DNA from: Arctic95D-9 sp035967665
GTDB taxonomy: Bacteria; Verrucomicrobiota; Verrucomicrobiia; Verrucomicrobiales; DEV007
Length of the DNA: 64,000 nt
Assembly: GCA_035967665.1 (NCBI GenBank)
Contig: JAYWLB010000027.1
Span: forward strand, 144,594 to 208,593
Direction of reading: 5' to 3'
This document shows, in pieces, positions 35,082 to 46,900 of the stretch; position 1 is the stretch's first letter; the number at the start of each line of letters is the position of its first letter. A model generated the notes under the pieces. The model was not told the DNA's origin. It saw only the letters and a list, made by a program, of their open reading frames with translations, and ran no database searches. The position numbers and the translations under genes were made by a program.

Positions 35082-35861
35082 CTAGTCCGCGGCCCCGACG
35101 CTCTGGGCGTAGGCCTGGATGCCGCGGAGAATATCGGTGACAAAAATGCCGATCGTGAGAATGGCGCCGATGTGTTCCGCTTTTGAAAAATGAATCGCCT
35201 CGCCGACTTTGATGTCACGCGCAGAATCGCCAACTCTACGGGTCAGGTTGAGTGAGCCGGGGGCGTCGGCAGTCTGGGCATCTGTGGATTGCACAACCTG
35301 CACGGAACGAATTTTGAGGGTTCGCTTTTCGCCGTCGGCGGATTCCTCTTTCGTGAGGATTCCGTCTTTCATCATGAGTGCTTTAGTGAACTCCATGAGG
35401 CTGAGAATGTGTTCTTCAACGTCGCAGCTGATTTGGTAGCGTTCCTTGAGGATCGCGAACTTTTCACCAATTTCCTTCTGGAGGAATTCGGCGCGCTGGT
35501 TGGAGGCAATCTCATTGAGTTCCTCCTGGTCTTTGCTGCCGGAAGCTTTGAAGTCACAGAGAGAGCAAATCGTTCGCGCGTCCTCCAGCACGGGCATAAC
35601 GATGGCGAGACCGTCCGCAAGGCTGTTGCGCAGAATCCACTGCTCGGAAGCCTGCTTGGCTTTGTCGAAGGGCATGCGTGAGGGTTGACGGGGCATGACC
35701 TGCAGTTGCTGGGAAAACTCGTCGTAGTCTCCTTCGCTGATCTTTCTGGAGCCTGCGAGGGTGTAGGAGACTATGTCGTAGTTTCTCTGCAGGTTGTCGA
35801 GATAGCGTGCAGCCATCTCTTCGAGGCTGATGGTGGTGGGTTCCGGTGCGGCGGTGCTCAT
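35082..35861 (-). CDS. Protein of unknown function at the end of the giant-protein block
   Basis: A 259-residue protein without signal peptide. It is acidic and helical, with a CSLCDF cysteine pair near residue 100 and one hydrophobic stretch near the end (AILTIGIFVTDILRG, about residues 233-247) that may anchor it. I recognise no family. It follows the TolC-type gene by only 19 nt on the same strand, which suggests that it belongs to the transcript of the export block and may serve it. Confidence 0.6.
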   Translation of the reverse strand: MSTAAPEPTTISLEEMAARYLDNLQRNYDIVSYTLAGSRKISEGDYDEFSQQLQVMPRQPSRMPFDKAKQASEQWILRNSLADGLAIVMPVLEDARTICSLCDFKASGSKDQEELNEIASNQRAEFLQKEIGEKFAILKERYQISCDVEEHILSLMEFTKALMMKDGILTKEESADGEKRTLKIRSVQVVQSTDAQTADAPGSLNLTRRVGDSARDIKVGEAIHFSKAEHIGAILTIGIFVTDILRGIQAYAQSVGAAD

Positions 35862-35880
35862 AAAGGCAATTGTAAAAATG

Positions 35881-37839
35881 TCAGTCTTTGGTCTTCTTGA
35901 AAAAGCGGCTCAGTCCGTCCCGTTTCACCGGGGATGCGACGAGTTCAGGAGCCGCTTTCTTTTCGACTGTTTTGGTGTTGCCGGGGGCCTTCGCTACCGG
36001 CTTGGCAACCACGATTGTTTCCGTCTTCTCGATCGTGGGGGCTTTCTTCTCCGCTTTCGTGAAAAAGTTCCTTAAGTGGTTCTCGAGCGTTTTCGGCTCA
36101 ACTTCAGCGGGTTCAATGGTGTCAGGGAGAGAGTCGGACGATGAGATCACAGTGAGGTCAGTCGGAGTATTTTGATGGGTAACAGAGCGGGTCGTTGCTT
36201 TGGCCGGCTCATTCGTGGTCGCATCGGAGATATCAATTCCGTAACGGCTCAGAAGGGTGCCGTTTGCGGTCCACAGATCGGCAAGTGATTTCTGAAGGTC
36301 GGCGGCGGCGGCAAACTGACGGAGACGGGTCTCGCTGACATCCCGTTCCACTTTCATGAGAGTGGACTCGGAGATAGTTCCTTTTTCGAGACTTTCGCGG
36401 GTGCGTTCAAGAGTGTCGAGCTCGATCCGGGTCGACATTTTCGCGGCGTGGAGCCGCTTCTCGTGGGTCTGAATGGAGGTGATGTGACGGTTGATGAGAA
36501 TGTTGGTTTGAAGCTCTTCGCGCTTTACCTGAAGAAGCGCCTGGCGCTGCTGATTTTCCGTTTCGGCATACAGCGCCTTCTTCTCTGTGTTGCCGAGAGG
36601 GACGTTCACGACAATTCCGATTCCGTAGTCGTGTCCCTGTCCGTCGGTGGACTGCTCATAGGCGGCTCCGTAGCTACCGGAGAGACCGCTGTAACCAATC
36701 GTGGCTTCGAGGTCGACCCTGGGGAGCAACTGGTTTTCGCGATACTTGAGGACGAGCCCGAGTTTCTCCGCGTTTTCGACAGCCATGAGGTATTCAGGGC
36801 GATTCTTCAGTGCCACTTTCGCGAGTGTGTGAGGATTGAGGTCGGGGTGGTGAGTGCTGGGGGCATCGATGGGGAGGAAGACGGGGTAGCATTCGAACTC
36901 GAATTCCTGTTGCATCAGCATGAGTAGATCGCCGTTCTTGGTGAGCAGGGTTTGGCGGGCAAGGAGGAACCGTTCGTAGCTTTCAGAGAGTTCGCTTTTG
37001 ATCATCGCTGCATCCTGTTCTCTCGCGGCGCCGCGCTCGAGCTGATCCCGCTTCTCGACTGCCATGCGGCGGAGGACCTCCACTTCGAAGCGTTTCACCA
37101 TGGCGTCTTCGTAGGCGAGAAAAGCGTCGTAGTAGGCGTCGATGACATCTTTGATGATGCCGCTGAGGCGCTGACGAAATACCTGATCCGCGATCTCTTT
37201 ATTCCGGTGGGAGACCGTGATTTTGGTTTCGTTGACCTCCCGGCCGAAATCCTGCAGGAGTGGCTGGAGAAAGGTGATCCCGGTGAAAGTCCGGTATTCG
37301 GGATCAAAACGGCCCACAGTGGGATCGTTCGTGAGATCGTTGATAAACCGGTTCGTCCGTGTGCCGACGTCGTATTCCGCGCCCGTGCGAAGCCGGCCCA
37401 CGATCCCCGCTTTCGCTTCGAGGTTTTCCTCTGCGAATACCCGGTTGCGGGTCAGCAAACGACCCTGACCAAAGCGGTCTCCGCCGGTTCCGAGAAATTC
37501 CTGACTGCTTTGCGGCGTGTCGAGATTGTCGTATCGGAAACGGCTTTCGAAGGCCGGATCAAATTCACCGATGGCTTGCAGAGTCCGGTCCTCTTCGAGT
37601 TGCGGATCAATCGCGTTGATCTGAATCTCAAGGTTGGATCGAAGCGCGGCGGCAATGGCTTCATCCAGTTCGAGATAGGTTTCCTGCCCGCTGCCGGCAA
37701 GGCGCAGGTCATACACGGGAACCATTTCTTCACCTCGAAGTGAGGGGGGCGTCAGGAACGCGGCCAGAAGGAGAAAAGTTCCGAAGTATTGTTGAAGCAC
37801 TAAGGTGCTTGAGAAGTTAAGCGGTGGGAACACAAGCAT
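35881..37839 (-). CDS. TolC-type outer-membrane channel with a long carboxyl tail
   Basis: A 652-residue protein. The ATG at 37839 is preferred to a TTG at 37860. A signal region (about residues 15-37, FGTFLLLAAFLTPPSLRGEE) precedes the outer-membrane-efflux-protein pattern: paired long helices, with ELDEAIAAALRSNLEIQINA near the start and RDVSETRLRQFAAAADLQKS in the second half. TolC proteins form trimeric outer-membrane tunnels for type I and tripartite export. This one has a roughly 110-residue Ala/Lys/Pro/Thr-rich tail with two similar motifs, LRNFFTKAEKK and a final LSRFFKKTKD. The giant-protein gene ends 95 nt upstream, so this is probably the outer-membrane exit for its product. Confidence 0.85.
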   Translation of the reverse strand: MLVFPPLNFSSTLVLQQYFGTFLLLAAFLTPPSLRGEEMVPVYDLRLAGSGQETYLELDEAIAAALRSNLEIQINAIDPQLEEDRTLQAIGEFDPAFESRFRYDNLDTPQSSQEFLGTGGDRFGQGRLLTRNRVFAEENLEAKAGIVGRLRTGAEYDVGTRTNRFINDLTNDPTVGRFDPEYRTFTGITFLQPLLQDFGREVNETKITVSHRNKEIADQVFRQRLSGIIKDVIDAYYDAFLAYEDAMVKRFEVEVLRRMAVEKRDQLERGAAREQDAAMIKSELSESYERFLLARQTLLTKNGDLLMLMQQEFEFECYPVFLPIDAPSTHHPDLNPHTLAKVALKNRPEYLMAVENAEKLGLVLKYRENQLLPRVDLEATIGYSGLSGSYGAAYEQSTDGQGHDYGIGIVVNVPLGNTEKKALYAETENQQRQALLQVKREELQTNILINRHITSIQTHEKRLHAAKMSTRIELDTLERTRESLEKGTISESTLMKVERDVSETRLRQFAAAADLQKSLADLWTANGTLLSRYGIDISDATTNEPAKATTRSVTHQNTPTDLTVISSSDSLPDTIEPAEVEPKTLENHLRNFFTKAEKKAPTIEKTETIVVAKPVAKAPGNTKTVEKKAAPELVASPVKRDGLSRFFKKTKD

Positions 37840-37934
37840 CTTAAGGCTGGTTAAGGGCAATCGGTCGGGAAATCAATGATTTAATTAATTTTTACGGAAT
37901 TTCTGGTTGTTTTAACCTCAAGATTCTTAAGACT

Positions 37935-40900
37935 TTAAAAATTGTCCGTCTTTTCGCGATTTTGCTTTCTCCCGGAAAAGTGTTTCCCGAGGCGTTTGGA
38001 AAGGCTCATCATCGCCAGTGGCAGTATCGCTGCTTTGGAGCGCTCTTCGTCGCCGGTTTCCCATTCAGGCTCAATCACAGGGGCTTCCCCGCGGCTCACG
38101 GTGAGTTGAGGGGAAGCATCGTCTTCCTGCAGTGATGCGCTGCTTTCTTCCTCCTCCTCATCTTCCAGCACATCCGCGTTATCGAGTGACTCATAAAGAT
38201 CATCGAAGAGATCCGGCAGGAGACTTTCAAGTCCGCCCGGATGATAGCCGAAGTAGGCGTGGAAAAAGGATTCAAAATTATCGGTGCGAAGTAACCCGGG
38301 GAAGAACAGATCCCGAATCGCGCCCGGAAGGCCGCTGAGAGAGGCGGGGGAGAATCCGGCGTTGGTGAGAAATGCGTCGGCCTCGTGTCGTCTCGCGGCA
38401 GCGCTGTCCCCTGCGTTATTGTCCGTGCCGTTGAGGAGATCGGAGAAGAGAAAGATGGAACCTTCCGGTGCATCAATCGTCAGTGAGGTCGACAGCCTTT
38501 CTCCGCCCGAAGTGCTCCCGGTCGGCGGGATGCTGAAAAGAACGTTGCCTTTGAAATAAGTGAAAGCAAAAGCATCGGCCTGATCCCTGACAATATCATA
38601 TTCCAGAATACGAACCCGGTCGAGGAGGGTGGAGTAGGGCTCAATGTAGATTCCGTTCGCAGGATTGTGCGTCGTGATCGTGAGGGTGCCACTCCCTTTG
38701 ATGGTACGGCTTCCGCCGAGGTAATCGAGCTCGTCGGCACTGAAGAAGCCGTCACCGGTGATATCGGTGTTAAAGAGCTGGAGACGTCCCGCGTCCCGAA
38801 CCGTAAGCCTGACATCCCCGTTCCCCGCGACGAGGTCGTTGATGATCATATTTTCGGTTCCGTTGTGGAAGAGGGTAACGTTGCCGGCGCCCGCGGAGAT
38901 GGAATCGAAGGTGATCGTTCCGTTGAATTCCTCGAAGAAGAGTGCGCCGTTCGTGGAGGAAAAGTTCGATACCGTGACTGTTCCGGTGGCGTAGTTGTTC
39001 AGCGCGTTCGTTCCGAATCCGGACGTCGAATCGATGTTGCGGGCGCTCGTTTCAATCGGATCACTGAGAGTGCCGATATTCCGGTTGGCGATCATGTTGA
39101 GATCCCGCGCCCGAATGTCGATTCCCGCGTCTGACTTCCATTCCATGATGCTGTCAGCATCGAGTGAAACGGTTGTGTTGGCGGCGACGTTGCGTCCTGT
39201 GAAAGAATTAGAACCGGAGAGGATACGGTTGACGAATAGGGTGTCTCCGACGCTGATATCAATATCGTTGTTCGCGCTGTCGGTTTTGGTGTTCGCGAGG
39301 TCAACAAAAGCGTTGTCCTCGACCCGCATCGTGATGCTGCCGTCCTCAGTAGTCGCTCTGTCCACGGTGATGGATGTGGCTTCGTGGAGGTTGATGTCGC
39401 CGGGGGTGAGAACTGTGGCGGTGAGATTGTTCAGCTCCGTGTCAATCGTTTCGACGCCGCCGATCGAGCGATGCGCGGTGAGCACGGCATTGTTTCCCTG
39501 GAGGTCAATGCCGGGATCTCCCGCGCTGAGGGATTCGATTCCGCCGGCATCTGACGTGAGAAACACATCCGAGAGACTGCGCTGCGCGATCACCTCGTCG
39601 AGGAGGATATCCCCGCTGGTGTTATGCAGGGTGATCGTGTTCAGGAGGCCGTCGGTAAGAGAACTGACGAAGTGAGCAACGATGTCGCCGTCGGCATCGA
39701 TTTCGATCGAGCCGTCCGCGGTAGTTACGTTGTCGAGGTCGAGCCCGTCGAATTCATTGAGATCGATGTTTCCGCTAACAAGCGAATGCGCTTCAAGGGA
39801 ATTAAACTGCGTTTCGACAGGCTGAAACTGTCCGATCCCGAGCGCCGCATTTAGAACCGCGTGATCAGCGATCAAATCATTGTCTCCGTCTTCGGGAAGT
39901 AACTCGTCAATGTTGCCGGCGTCCGATCTGAGATTGAGGTCGCCCTCTGTCGTGCCTGCACTGACCCGGTCGAAGAGAATATCTCCACCGGTGTTGTGGA
40001 GCGAAATATCGTTCGCGTCTGAATCCGTAAGGCTCTCGATATCGAGTGCGGTAATGGTGCCTCCGGCATCGAAGGTGATCGAGCCGTCAGCAGTGTCGAT
40101 GTTTGTCAGGAGGATTCCGTCAATCTCATTCAGGTCAATATCTCCTGAGGTTACCGAGTGGGCTTCGAGGGTTTGAAATTCCGTTTCCAGTGGCGTTTGA
40201 CCACCGATGGAATGCGCGGCGTTAATCGTCGCGCTCTCGGCGATGAGGTCGGTGGCGTTATCGTCTGCCGTCACTTCATTGATGCTGCCGGAGTCAGCGT
40301 CGAGATAGAGATTTCCGTCCACCGCTCCTGCAGAAATGCGATCTACGAGAATGTCTCCGGAGATACTGTGAATGCGGATGTCATTGACGGCGTTGTCTGT
40401 CTCGCTTTCGACGTCGACAGCGGTGATCGTTCCGTCGGCATCGAGCGTGATTTTACCATCACGGGTTTTGACACTTGTTAGGGTGATGTCATCGTGCTCA
40501 TTGAGATCGATATTCCCGGCGGTGGTTGAGGTCGCTTCGAGGGAATTGAGTTGCGTCTCGAGAGGGCGGATTCCGCCGATCGATCCATGGGCGCTGAGCA
40601 CTGCTCTGTCGCCGATGAGATCGAGGCCGCCGATAGCGGGGGAGGCAAACGAGTCATCGAGATCCTGTGGGTTCACCTCTTCGATGTTTCCAAGATCGGA
40701 GGTGATGATGATATCGTTGTGGTTCGTTCCCACGGTGATCTGATCGATGAGGACATCTCCGGAAAGGGCTTGGAGGTTCACATCGAAGGTACTCGCCTGT
40801 GCTAGATCATCTTTAGATTCAACAAAGAGTGCCGTCAGCGTGCCGTCTGTCGTCACATTGATTGAGCCGGCTTTTGATGTCAGGTGGTTGATTGTCAGAT

Positions 40901-43900
40901 CGCTGTCTTCAACGATTTCGATATTTCCGATTTGGAAATTGTCCGCGATGAGACGGTCGATGTTCGTGAGTAGATCGAGACGCCCGTAGGAAGCGACTTC
41001 CAGGAGGGCTGACGTAATCTTCGCGTTGGCGACGACGGTGTCTCCGGGAAGCAGGTTGCCACCGGGGTCGGTCTGCCCCGAGGTGCGGGTCTGACCGTAG
41101 GACGAAATCGTGACATTGTCTCCGCCGGTCGAGCCCGCTTGAATCACCCCGAGGATGGCGTTGCCGCCTTTCGTAATCGCATTGGCGACGCTGTCGAATT
41201 CGCCGGCGGTGAGTTCGATGTTTCCGTCTGCAGTTCTGATGGACTCAAAGAGTGCGCTGTCGCTTTCCGTGATCGTGATTCCACCCGTCCCGGTCGACTC
41301 GACGATAAGGCGGTCCACCGTGGTATTCGCGGTGATGGATCCCTGTGCGGTAACGTTCAGGTTGCGACCCCGGAGCTTCGGGGCGAGATCCTCGACCCCG
41401 TCGTTGAGTGCCTCGTCGAGCTGCACGGTGATGGAACCGCCTGCATCGAGAGTGATGTCCCGATTGGGGGAGGTGACTGATTGATGCACAATGTCGCCGG
41501 CGGCAGTGATGTCGATATCCCCTGACAGGGTGCTGATCCAGCGAAGGCGGATATCATTGCTTTCGTCGATCACGATGTCGGCACGGGAGTTGGCTTCGTT
41601 AGGATTTCCTCCGGTGAAGGCACGCGCAATGAGATCGTCGATGTCGGTCCGGAGATTGATGACCGCGGTTTCGGGATGCTCAGCGAAGCCGCCTGCGAGG
41701 GCCGTGAGGTCCTTAGCCGTGATTCGACCTGTCCCGACTCCATCGGAGGTGATCGTGCCTCCTGAGGTCGCTCCTCCTGTCGTGCTCACGCTTCCTGCGG
41801 TGAGGTGAACCGATCCCTGTGCGCCGGCATCGATTTCGTCGACTACGATGTTTCCACCGAAGAGCTCACGGGTTTTCAGCGTAACTGAGTTGGTCGCGCT
41901 GGAAGTTTGAGAGACGATAGAGTCGACAATGAGATTGCCTTCGGTATCCACGAGAACGAGGCCGTCCGCCGTGGTGATTGACTCAACATTCAGGTCAGCT
42001 CCGAGGCCGCCGTTGTTATCGATGGAAATTTCCCCGGCGGCGGTGGTTGTCGCTTCGATATTCAGAATATCCGTCGACACCCTGATTCCTCCGGCGGCGA
42101 GTGCGTCGAGGCTTCTCGCGGTGATGTTGACGTCCGGAAGTTGATCGATTCCGGTAATATTGCCGTCGGCATCGAGTGAAACGTCGAAGCTGTCCGTTGC
42201 ATCGATTTTACCGATTTCGAGGTTGCCTCCGGTTTCGATAACGATGTTTCCGGCGTCTACGGTCGCGAGGTTGATCGTAAGATCGTCCTGCTCAAGGATC
42301 GTGAGATTTGCCCCTGACGCCATTCCGCTGCCGAGAATTTCGGTGTTGGTGATGGTGTTGACCTTCGTCCTGAGAGTCGTGCCGGTTTTAGCAAACGCCT
42401 CGAGGATGTTGGTTTCAAGAATCGCGCCGGGATTCATGAGGATCGATCCTCCGCGTGCCTGGACGCTGATGCTGTTCTGACCCTTTATTTCACCATCAAG
42501 ATCGAGGTTTCCGCTTGTGAGACCGCTCTTGAGTATCAGCGCGCCTCCGGTTTGGAGTGCTTCGATGGAAGCGTTGCTGTCGAGAAAAATGGAACCGGTA
42601 TTGTCATCTCCACTGTATTTCGAGGCACCGCTGCCTGCGTTTAACTGGACGAGACCGTTGGCCTCGGTCGACTTGAGGTCGGTGTCGACGCGAATGTCAC
42701 GGAAGGCGGTCGCGAACACCGTCGGCGCTTCAATCGGATTGGTTGAGGTGCTGAATTCAATCGATCCATCGCCGGCGTTGATGCCGTCGCTCTCATAGGC
42801 TTCGAACTCGAGCCTGGAGGCGGAGGAAAGGCGCGCCGCACCGGTTCCGAGAATATCAATTTCGGAGGCTTTGAGGATGAGGCCCTGTGAAAAGGCGTGG
42901 TTGAGAACTGAGGCTTTTCCGCTTCGGATCGCTTCGTCACCGTTGCGTCCGATGATAATCGTTCGCGCCGAATCAGAGATGCTGTTGAGTATGTCCGACG
43001 TTACGTTGAGCGTGTCGATCGGAGTCGAGGTGTCTCCAACCCGGATATCGAGGTTGTCCGTTTTATTCCGGAAATAAACGTCACCGGTCGTCGTGACACT
43101 GCCTCCGGCCGGAACGGTTTCCGTGACGAGCTGTTCCTGCAGGCGCAGCACCGTGTAGCTGGATGTGTAAGTCCGTGGCTCAATGACCGTGTAGGTCGAA
43201 TACCAATACCATGATTTAAACCAGGTATGGAAGGGCCAGTAAATCCTGTAGGTGACGGGAACGTAATAGGTGAAGCTGTAGGAGACCGATACGGGGGTGA
43301 GAACCTCGCGAAGGACTTCATAACTGCGCCCACTGCTTTCCTGTATGTTGTCTGCGTTGAAAATGATGTCACGTCCTGCACCTGCGGTAATATTTCCGTA
43401 GTAAAGGGTGTTCCCCGGATTCACGGTGAGCTCGATTCGGCCACTGACCGTGCTGAGTCCGTCGATTCCGTCGACCAGTGTGATGTGGAGGTCTTGATCC
43501 GAGTCCACGTTGATACCTTCGGCGTCAGTTGAGATCGCTTTGGTTGTCTGGGCGGCAAAGTAGCGGGCGTTTACGACGACGTGATTGGAGGCGTAACCAA
43601 CGGTGTCCCGGGCTTCGATTACGACTTCGCCATTTGCAGCCTGGATGACTCCGGCTCTCGTTGCGGCATCCGAACCGTCGAGGACGCTTCCGGTTGGTGT
43701 ATTGATTCGAATCAAACCGGATCCGTCTCCCAATGGCGCGACGAGGCCCGGATCCACTCCGGCGGTCGTAAAGACGCTGCCGCTTGAGCTGTAAATTCCG
43801 GGGAGCCATGGATCGGTCGCAGGGCGGTTTGAACCGAGGAACAGGTTCGCGCTGGCGAGGGGGTCGGGGTTCTGAATCGTGATCGTGAGATCACTGTCAT

Positions 43901-46900
43901 TGCGCAAATTGAGCGCTTTTGTGACGCTGAAGCCACGTTTCAGATTCAGGGTGAGACCATCCGCCTCCACGTTGGAGCGCATTTCCACGGTTCCTGCTGT
44001 GACCGTGGAACCGACGCCGAGGTCGATCCATCGCTTGAGGGGATCACCCCAGACGACAGTGGCGTCACCTGCATCGAGATCGACTCGGGCGATTCCGCTC
44101 ATCGTGACCTGCTCCCGGCCGTTACTGACCGAGGTGACGTCGTAGCTGATGCGCTCAGGGAACGTTTGCTTGATGAGAGTGTGGCCCACTCCACCCGTAT
44201 TCTTAATATCGATGTAGCCGATATTTCGCGGGTCCATTCGTCCGAGCAGAGTATCGGCGGCTGGATCTATATCGCTGTAAAAGCGCTTGAACTGATTCCC
44301 GAGCGTGATCGCATAGAAATTGTTTCCGGCGCCACCTTCGATTTCGAGGGTTTTGTCAGGAGCGAAGTAGAAAGTGTTGAACCGGTCATCCCCGGTGCCA
44401 CCGATCCATTTGTCGATGCTGTTCAGGCCGCCTGAGTCAGGGGCGAAGAAGATCGTGTTGTTCACCTCTTTAGCGCTTTGAACAAGTCGTCCGAGGTTGA
44501 AAGTAAGGTCACCGGTTACTGCGCTGAAGTCGGCAATATTCCCGACGCCTGCGGCAAAGAGACGATCGCGTCCATAGTTATCCAGAAACTGGTAGGTGTC
44601 TCCGCCGCCGCCGCCGACGAGAAGATCCGATCGCGCTCCGGAAACAATGAGGTCAGCAGCGGTGCCACCGTAGATCGTGGTGTTTCCCTGACCGCCGTAG
44701 AGGCTCGTCGTCGCGTTTGCTGCACCTGTCAGGGTGGAGGTGCCGGTGCCACCTCGAAGGATGCTGCCGGCAGCCGCTCCTGCTTTGAGGTTCGAGTTGC
44801 CCGAGCCACCTGTGAAATCGACGGTGGCAAGGAGCAGATCCGACGCGTCGATAACAGATTGTCCGCCTCCTGCGAATCCGATGATTTTTGTGATGTTATC
44901 GAAAATGTCGGAGAGGAATGTCTGGCCCTGAAGGATGGCCTGAATTTGAACTTTCTCGCCCGTGCTTGAACCTTCACCATGGCTGATCAGGGTGAAGACT
45001 TCGTTGCGCGCAGTCGTGTCCCCGAAGAGTCGGAGATTGGCAAACTGTTCGCCCATGTGGAGTGTGAGAACTCCGCCATTGGCCGCACCGAGCTGAATCC
45101 CCGGTTTCTCTGCATAGAACGTGACCTTGAACAGCTCGATCGAAAAAGTCTTCGAGAGAATCCGTTTTACGATAGGTCCCACGAACGGAATCGGGATCGT
45201 GAGATCAACGTAGAACGTGAGTCCGACCGTTCCTGTCAATGTCACATCAAAGAGGTTGCCCATTTTGCCATCGGCACCGGGAAGACTCTTCAAGAAGTCG
45301 ATCTGTGAACCGCGGAGTTTACCGTAGCCAATCGCGTTCGGATTGGACCCGCCGATATCCGCGCCGAGGAAACTGTTTCCAATTGTGGTTCCTTTCGGAA
45401 TTGTGACGTCGTTCCAGTTGAAGTCGAGATCGAGATTGAAGAAGGCCTGAACGCCTGCTTCGATCAATCCGAAGTTCAGTGCCACGCCGACACTGAAGCC
45501 TACGCTAATCCCGAAAGCGGGGCTCGGTTTTCCGGCCAGATCAAGGGTGCTCCAGTAGAAGCCCTGGGTATCCCAGCCGAATTTCAGATGAGTGCGAATA
45601 CTGAAGCTCGCACCGACGGTGAGTTGCAGAGGGGGAAAGGCGGGGAGCGGGAAGCTTCTGCTGTAGGCAATACCCAGTTCGATTTTTGGGAGTTCGAGAA
45701 AACTGAGGTTGGCTTCTTTGCCGAGAAGGATTTTCTCGATGTTCTCAATCTTCAGGTAGTCGAGACGAAAGCCGCCGCCGGAAATGTTGGCAATGGGGGA
45801 TTTTCGACCGCCTCGATCGTCTGATCCTGCGATCCCGTCATTGGCGGACTGTTTGACTTTGTTGACAAACTTGGTCTTAAGTCCGGTCCCTTCTGACTTG
45901 GCGAACCCTTTGTCGCGGAACGTTTCAAACTTTTTGCTGAACTTGTTAGGAGTTGAAACTTTATCGGTGAAAGCTTCACGGAGAGTTTTTGAAGCTTTTC
46001 GGTCATCGGTTGGTTCCTGAAGGGATTTGAATGTTCGCTCGGCCCGGTCTAGTTTTTTCTGATAGGCGTCAACGCGACGGTCGACCACATATTTCTGGAT
46101 CCGCTCACGCTCAAGGGTGAGGGGGCTCTTTGACCCGTAATCCGTCTTGATGCCGACGGCTCTGGCGACCCCGCCGATGACACGTGGTGTGTTGATGCCG
46201 AGGAATCCGTCGTGAACGAGGTCGACGCGGGGTTTAGCCCAGGCCGGAGTGCCTTCTGAAAGGCCGATGCCCTCACCGAGCGCACGGATCGTGTCGTCAA
46301 TATTGGTCAGGGTTCTGACAAAGATCAAAAACTTGGGTCCAAGGAATTCACCAACGACAAAAGGTTCCGCCATCCATTCGGTTCCGGGAACAGGAGTGAG
46401 GAGAAAATCGAGAACCGGTCGAATCGGGGCGATCCCTTCCGAGAATTTGATCAGCATCTCGAAGATCGTTCCACGGAGAAATTCCTCGGCGTCGACGGTG
46501 ATGTTGAGGAAATCGAATACGGCTCCGTCAATCAAATCGCGGAGAACCCGGAAGTCCGGTTGGTCGGCGATTCTCTGTTGAGCTTCAGTTGCGGTATCGT
46601 TTGCGACCGCTGCTTTGGCGGCGTCATAGACGGCCTGCGTTACATAGGAAAGACGGTCGGAGCCTCTGCCGTAGCGGGCCTGGAAATAAAATTCAGTCTG
46701 AATGTCGGGGATGCCTCCGTCGCCCCCGAAAGAATCACCCGGTTTGCCGCCCTCAATGAGCAGGGCGATATCGGTATCACCGTGGGTATCGAAACTGATG
46801 ATTCCGAATTGAAGATTGTTAGATGCGTCGATTGGAATGTTGACGGTCGGATCGAGTCCGAGCGTATTCCGAATCTGCATGTCCGGAATCGTCGTGCGGG

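Noticed and set aside
34937..35233. 98-residue minus-strand frame
   Set aside because: Most of it overlaps the better-supported 259-residue gene in another frame, and the rest is spacer.
36952..37743. 263-residue plus-strand frame
   Set aside because: It lies fully antisense to the TolC-type gene, which has clear family signatures.
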